Origin: Ascarosepion bandense
Lineage: Eukaryota > Mollusca > Cephalopoda > Sepiida > Sepiidae
DNA: 64,000 nucleotides
NCBI GenBank assembly: GCA_037127315.1
Contig: JBBBDQ010000308.1
Location: forward strand, 1,406,001 to 1,470,000
Direction: 5' to 3'
Below are positions 60,180 through 64,000 of this stretch, piece after piece (the first letter of the stretch is position 1; the number at the start of each line of letters is the position of its first letter). The translations under genes were made by a program, and so were the position numbers. The notes beneath the pieces were generated by a model that was not told where the DNA came from, ran no database searches, and worked only from the letters and a program-made list of their open reading frames with translations.

Positions 60180-60656
60180 TTGTTTCCGCTTCAATAGGTA
60201 TACTGCTGATATTCTAACGACCATCACTGAGTATATATACCAGGCTCTCGACAAGAACGGCGAAGCTCGAACTGTAACCCTGCATATCTCCAAAGCGTTT
60301 GACAAAGTCTGGCATGTTGGCTTTCTACGCAAGCTGTGGGGACATGGTATAACTGGACAATTACTTGCCCTAATCCAGTCATTTCTTTCAAATCGCACAA
60401 TGATGGTAGTATTGAACGGACATACCACCCGATGCAATCATACGAAGACGGGTGTCCCTCTATTCTAAGTCCTACGCTTTTCCTGACTTTCATTAACGAT
60501 CTCCCCGATGTATTCAGATCCCAACTAGGCAAATACGCTGACGACACCACCGTTTATTTTCGCTACGATCAAAAATCTGCTGAGGCTGCCAAAGCGAACC
60601 TCGCTGCTGAACTTGAAAATTACCTCCAATCTGTGGTGGACTGGGGTAAGAAATGA
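60180..60656 (+). pseudogene. LINE-J RT palm (YADD) region
   Basis: Two overlapping frames. One reads TADILTTITEYIYQALDKNG, TVTLHISKAFDKVWHVGFLR, LIQSFLSNRTMMVVLNGHTT. The other reads SILSPTLFLTFINDLPDVFR, SQLGKYADDTTVYFRYDQKS, NYLQSVVDWGKK. The frame changes around 60460 by one base. First catalytic Asp replaced by His (LHISKAFD). Confidence 0.85.
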
Positions 60657-61688
60657 CTCGTGAATTTTAATGCTTTCAAAAGGAAGCTTCTATCTTCTAA
60701 CCGTCACAATCAATCGCTCCTACCCCCAATTAGCATGGATCAGGCTAGCCACACTGAAAGCAAAACACTGCGCCTCCTCGGTTAACTCTTTCAGCAGACC
60801 TCAAGTGGAATGACTATATCGAATCCATAGCTAAATCCGCTGCTAAGAAGGTCGGTTCACTGTGCGGAACCAGGAAGTTTTTCACGTCTTAATCCATCCT
60901 GCACAATTATAAATCTAACATTCAACCGTGTATTGACTACTGCTACCGCATCTGGTAGGGTGCCCTTGCTATTCACCTCGAGGTTCTTGACAAAATCTAA
61001 CGGAGAATCTGTAATTTTATTGACCCCAACTTGGCAGTTCAGATGCAGTCACTTTCTCACAGGCGTAATGTGGCTTCCCTATGTCTGTTCTACAAATATT
61101 TTCACGGCTTCTGCTCCGATGAACTTAACTCACTGGTGCCCCCTAGGTATGAATTTACAGATTAGCAACTAGGTCCCACCCTTTTACAGTGAAACCAATA
61201 AAATGTAACCTCAACTTCTACACAACAGCTTCTTTTCTCGCACTTCCCGACTGTAGAACTCCCTTCCGTATATTTGCTTCCCCGACAGCTACAATCTCCA
61301 AGAATTTATTTGTAAGGTCAAGAGTCATCTCTTAGCTCACTGACTCGTATCCTTTCTGTCATGCTCTTTTCTCTGTCCACTCTACCTCATCACACCAGTA
61401 TTACCCACTTCTTGACACCCCCTATAGCCTGTCCCACTTTCTCATCACTTTCCTTCTATGTACCCCACTGCGCACCAGTGGCGGTGAGGCAGCCTCGCTT
61501 GGGGTGAAATGATTTTAAAAATCGCTTTTTTAATACTTTGGTATTTAAAAGAAGTCAATAAAATCCCCACCGTAAAATGGAAAATATTAAAATAAGTTAG
61601 AACTTGTAAATATTTTCACGAGTCCTATTTATTGGTTTATTGTACTTACAAGAAAAAATTGAAATTGTCAAGTTTCTTAATCGAAATG

Positions 61689-61689
<1 letters not shown>

Positions 61690-61735
<46 letters not shown>
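61690..61735. repeat. (TA)n microsatellite
   Basis: About 45 bp of TA. Confidence 0.95.
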
Positions 61736-61737
<2 letters not shown>

Positions 61738-62130
61738 CGAAACACTTTGGCTTTATGTGTGTGTGTTTTTTCCTTTGGTGGTTGTTGTGTTATTTTCTGT
61801 TTTTCTCCTGGTTGAGTGAATATATTTTTATTTTTATATTTATATATATATTATTAGTATGTTTTATTTTTGTTTATTTTTCTGTGTATTTTCGTGATTG
61901 AGTGTTTCTATATCTGTATTTCTATTTCTATTTTTTAATTTTTAATTTTTATATTATATATTTATATGTTTCGTTTTTTATTTTGTGGTTATTATTTTTT
62001 GTGTAGTAAAGTACGTATTTGTTCACATGTCTAAATTGTCCCATTATATCGTTTCCTTTGTCTAGTATTTTATTTTGATTTCTGAAGTTGATTACAGCTA
62101 GCTTCTGTTCCTAGCATAATTTGCAACGTC
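61736..62130. other. T-rich, nothing recognised
   Basis: TTTTTATTT-rich low complexity. No feature supportable. Confidence 0.4.
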
Positions 62131-62134
62131 TTCT

Positions 62135-62425
62135 GTGACTACGTTGTGGCGTAGTAGATATCGACGAGAAATCGAGGAGCCGAGTTCGAATTCCAATTGA
62201 ATTCTTACGCGCAAATACCCTTGGGAAAGGTATTAATCCGTTTTTTTTCCTACTGTTATGGGCTAAATAACAGGACAAACTGGGTTCTATAGACTTGGTT
62301 GGCAACCACTCTACCACAGAAAGTAATGGCAACCTACTGCGGAAAAATCTTCTGCCCAGTTAGTCATGTCTCCTTCGAGACATGATCGCCCAAGCGTGTA
62401 TCACGTATGGCACTTAATTGAATGA
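62135..62425 (+). mobile_element. SINE-t
   Basis: TACGTTGTGGCGTAGTAGAT, GCCGAGTTCGAATTCCAATT, GGGAAAGGTATTAATCCGTT, CCTACTGCGGAAAAATCTTC, TGTCTCCTTCGAGACATGAT, TGGCACTTAATTGAATGA. Confidence 0.9.
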
Positions 62426-62790
62426 CTATTACTGCTGTGTGGTAATGCCTTTTTACTATTTCCCATTTAATTCTTGTGGTAATGTTGTTTTCTTTCTGAT
62501 TCTATATATATATATATTGATAGCATTGTATCGTTCTTGTATTTTTCTGTGTTAAATGATGTATTGTGATTATTGAATCTTCCTCAAATGATGCTTCTGT
62601 TAATCCTATGTAAATCTTTGTTTGAATTGATGTTATTTCCCACAGTAGCTTTCTATATTATGTTGTTGATTAAACATTTATTATAATGGGGAAAGTTGTC
62701 TTTCTTTCAGCAGTTGCATTTGTTCGTATTGTATTGTTGATTTGTGTTGTTGTTACTGGTTTTATTAAGTATTTTTTGTTTCATTTAGTT
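62426..62790. other. AT-rich, nothing recognised
   Basis: Short (TA)n near 62505. The hydrophobic N-terminal stretch of the frame that starts at 62686 does not resemble the downstream RT linker. Confidence 0.4.
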
Positions 62791-62794
62791 AATT

Positions 62795-62985
62795 TTCCTT
62801 ATATTTTCCAAGAAGATAAACAGAACAAAAACAATATAAAAAGAAACATAATCTGGTTTAATCCACCCAACAACAATATAAAAACAAAGAAACAGATTTT
62901 TCAACATAATAGAAAAACACTTCCCCAAGCACAACAAAGTATCAAAAATTATAAACAAAAACACAGTCAAAATTATATATGTTAG
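62795..62985 (+). pseudogene. GIY-YIG-type RT, linker fragment
   Basis: IFQEDKQNKNNIKRNIIWFN, PPNNNIKTKKQIFQHNRKTL, PQAQQSIKNYKQKHSQNYIC. 'RNIIWFNPP' is a block I recognise from the segment between RT and endonuclease in the same RT family as 56975-58640. The rest is low-complexity Lys/Asn/Gln. The frame then stops. No GIY-YIG domain. Confidence 0.6.
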
Positions 62986-63154
62986 GGAAATTAACGAAAA
63001 TTAACGAAATGGTTTCTAAATTACCGACAATTTGAAATGATTTGTTTGAATATTATTTTTGATCGATACTCGTATTTAAGTAGATATTCTATTTATAATC
63101 AAACAGTATTATATATTTATTTCTATCGGCCTGATTATTTGCGATAAATCTTTG

Positions 63155-63252
63155 TTACCAAAATGTGTGTCATTCGGCAGGATTCGAACCTACGACTCCT
63201 GTCCACATAGGGGAAGCCACCAATTGATCTGGCACGTCTTAGACCTTTCGAT
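63155..63252 (-). tRNA. tRNA-like sequence, Ser/Leu-like (probable SINE head or pseudogene)
   Basis: The minus strand GTCATTCG ... CGAATGAC pairs 8 of 8 as an acceptor stem. TGATCGAAAGGTCTAAGACG is A-box-like and GTAGGTTCGAATCCTGC is a good T-arm. There is a long variable region (TCCCCTATGTGGACAGGAG). The anticodon loop (GATCAAT) lacks the U33 expected of a working tRNA. It resembles 20978-21070. Confidence 0.5.
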
Positions 63253-63371
63253 CACGAATGACCAACAGTCTAAACGAAGTTAAATCAAGCCTATATATAG
63301 TATTTTGGCTTTAATTTCAGGTGAAAATAAAGACAAAAATTTTCAACATTTCAATATTTTCTTTATTATGC

Positions 63372-63415
63372 TGGATCTAAGCTTTCGGCTCACATGAGCC
63401 ATCTTCATCTTCTGA
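63372..63415 (-). ncRNA. Hammerhead-like motif (Penelope-type)
   Basis: The minus strand reads ATGAAGA (CUGANGA with C3 to A and U4 kept), T, stem II GGCTC-ATGT-GAGCC (perfect 5 bp), GAAA, then GCTTAGATC. 'GAAGATGGCTCATGTGAGCC' followed by GAAA recurs widely beside Penelope-like elements in my recollection. Confidence 0.5.
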
Positions 63416-63510
63416 TGTGGTTCTATGACGTCACACTGCGTTAATATATAATATATATATATGTATATATATATTATATATTAACGCAGATGACAATATA
63501 TATATATATT

Positions 63511-63562
63511 GTCATTCCGCAGGCAGATCTGTTTCGCTGTATCACAGCTCATCAGTACGATT
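63511..63562 (-). ncRNA. Hammerhead-like ribozyme motif
   Basis: The minus strand has stem I CGTA, core CTGATGA (63555-63549, perfect), stem II GCTGT-GAT-ACAGC, GAAA, stem III CAG-AT-CTG, CC (TC expected) and stem I 3' strand TGCGG. Only U16.1 deviates. It is the opposite defect to the 20270 copy, where C3 is changed and U16.1 is kept. Confidence 0.65.
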
Positions 63563-64000
63563 AGACTCCGAATTGTGTATTTATGCAACAATTCCTTTTT
63601 TATAAGTTTCGTTATACATGACAGACAAGTTTTTTATGTAATAAAAATTACATAAAAAACCTAACCCCACAGGCTTGTGATTATATATATATTTTTTTTT
63701 TTCAGTGCATAAATTATATAACAATTTTCCGAATGCTTTATTTCTCGAAGCGATTTCTGTTATATTTTTAACCATTATGGAGGTTGAAATTTATTTTTAA
63801 TTTTAACTAAATTTATGGATTGTTTTATGTGTGTAGCTAGTGGTACAGGAATGTTATATTTTCTAAACACGGTCAGAACATTGCAGCCTGGTTCAAAGTT
63901 AATATTATTGAGTGTTGGCTTTTTCTTTTCTTTATTAATAATTCGATATTTTAATTCGTTGCATTCAGATATGCGCAAATACATTTTCGAAATGTATGAA
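63563..64000. other. AT-rich end of window, unassigned
   Basis: Minus-strand open frames (63775-63984 and 63581-63775) have no family I recognise. 'FEPGCNVLTVFRKYNIPVPL' is not low complexity and could be part of an unidentified element. Confidence 0.3.

Larger units (their letters stand above)
58645..61520 (+). mobile_element. LINE-J, longest copy: APE endonuclease, RT and tail
   Basis: Endonuclease: FVFGDFNAHHAK (58975; GDFN metal/phosphate motif), a stop, 'DFPTRFSNNTNEPDSLIDLC', GNIDHVVVVV (catalytic S/N-DH). RT: PDCWKSSSVVPIFKNTGEPS, SNYLPISIQLIFGKVFEAII, TLHISKAFDKVWHVGFLRKL (box A, 'DxSKAFD' with His for Asp), TGVPL/GCPSILSPTLFLTFINDL, QLGKYADDTTVYF (catalytic YADD, 60535). The C-terminal part is degraded ('YCYRIW', 'FYKYFHGFCSDELNSLVPPR'). 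The tail is CTTCTATGTACCCCACTGCG, CTCGCTTGGGGTGAAATGAT. At least eight frameshifts or stops. Upstream gag-like ORF1 is not seen. Confidence 0.9.

Noticed and set aside
63155..63252. Functional tRNA gene
   Set aside because: The anticodon loop lacks U33 and no sensible anticodon can be assigned.

Overview
The window is eukaryotic, repeat-saturated, AT-rich DNA with long microsatellites. I found no intact host protein-coding gene. The best guess for the host is a lophotrochozoan, probably a cephalopod mollusc. This rests on the 18S rRNA fragment with GC-rich expansions, the tRNA-derived SINE whose 3' half I associate with cephalopod introns, and the mix of Penelope-like, RTE-like, CR1/Jockey-like and mariner elements. 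That is inference and would need one database search.

Names used below. LINE-R is an RTE-like non-LTR element (protein ends like FLGHAMRKESLENLILTGQ ... YVLKGQGT). LINE-J is a CR1/Jockey-like element with an APE-type endonuclease and a 3' tail that reads CTTGCTTGGGGTGAAATGATT. LINE-D carries a restriction-like endonuclease and sits in (TAA)n, like R4/Dong elements. SINE-t is a ~310 bp tRNA-derived SINE. SINE-j is a ~170 bp element sharing the LINE-J tail. Repeat G is the GCCCGGCRTTGCTCG family and repeat Q the 'ACCCGGGGTGGTAGCA' family. Elements A and B are GC-rich hairpin trains that I cannot assign to a known class.

Layout. 1-2.65 kb: an 88-bp tandem array grown out of a LINE-R reverse transcriptase, then a GATA/GA satellite. 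3.3-9.7 kb: Tc1/mariner remnants, SINE-t and repeat Q copies, and LINE-R pieces. 9.7-11.5 kb: stacked antisense LINE-R copies containing an 18S rRNA fragment. 11.5-13 kb: one LINE-J inserted into another. 13.9-16.8 kb: a Penelope-like element interrupted by two SINE-j. 17-19.2 kb: LINE-R inside LINE-J inside a Tc1-like element, with a target duplication and a twin-priming inversion. 20-26.5 kb: a tRNA-like plus hammerhead unit, repeat G, LINE-R, LINE-J, a 5S rRNA pseudogene joined to SINE-t. 27.5-29.3 kb: a long TTTC tract. 29.65-31.3 kb: large inverted repeats. 32.3-34 kb: a dead mariner with TA duplications, carrying a dimer of element A. 34-41.7 kb: SINE-t, LINE-J and a second element A. 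41.8-53.4 kb: four LINE-D 3' ends in TAA repeats, element B, repeat G, a second 5S copy fused to a LINE-R head, a solo LTR and purine microsatellites. 53.8-64 kb: LINE-J copies, including the longest (endonuclease plus RT), a mosaic GIY-YIG-type RT broken by SINE-t and element A, and hammerhead motifs.

How the parts relate. Almost everything here is retroelement debris with frameshifts and stops, so the value lies in insertion order and in RNA structure. SINE-j appears to borrow the LINE-J tail. Penelope-type pieces are accompanied by hammerhead-like motifs. Element A and element B share the order and spacing of their stems while their stem sequences differ, which suggests selection on RNA folding.
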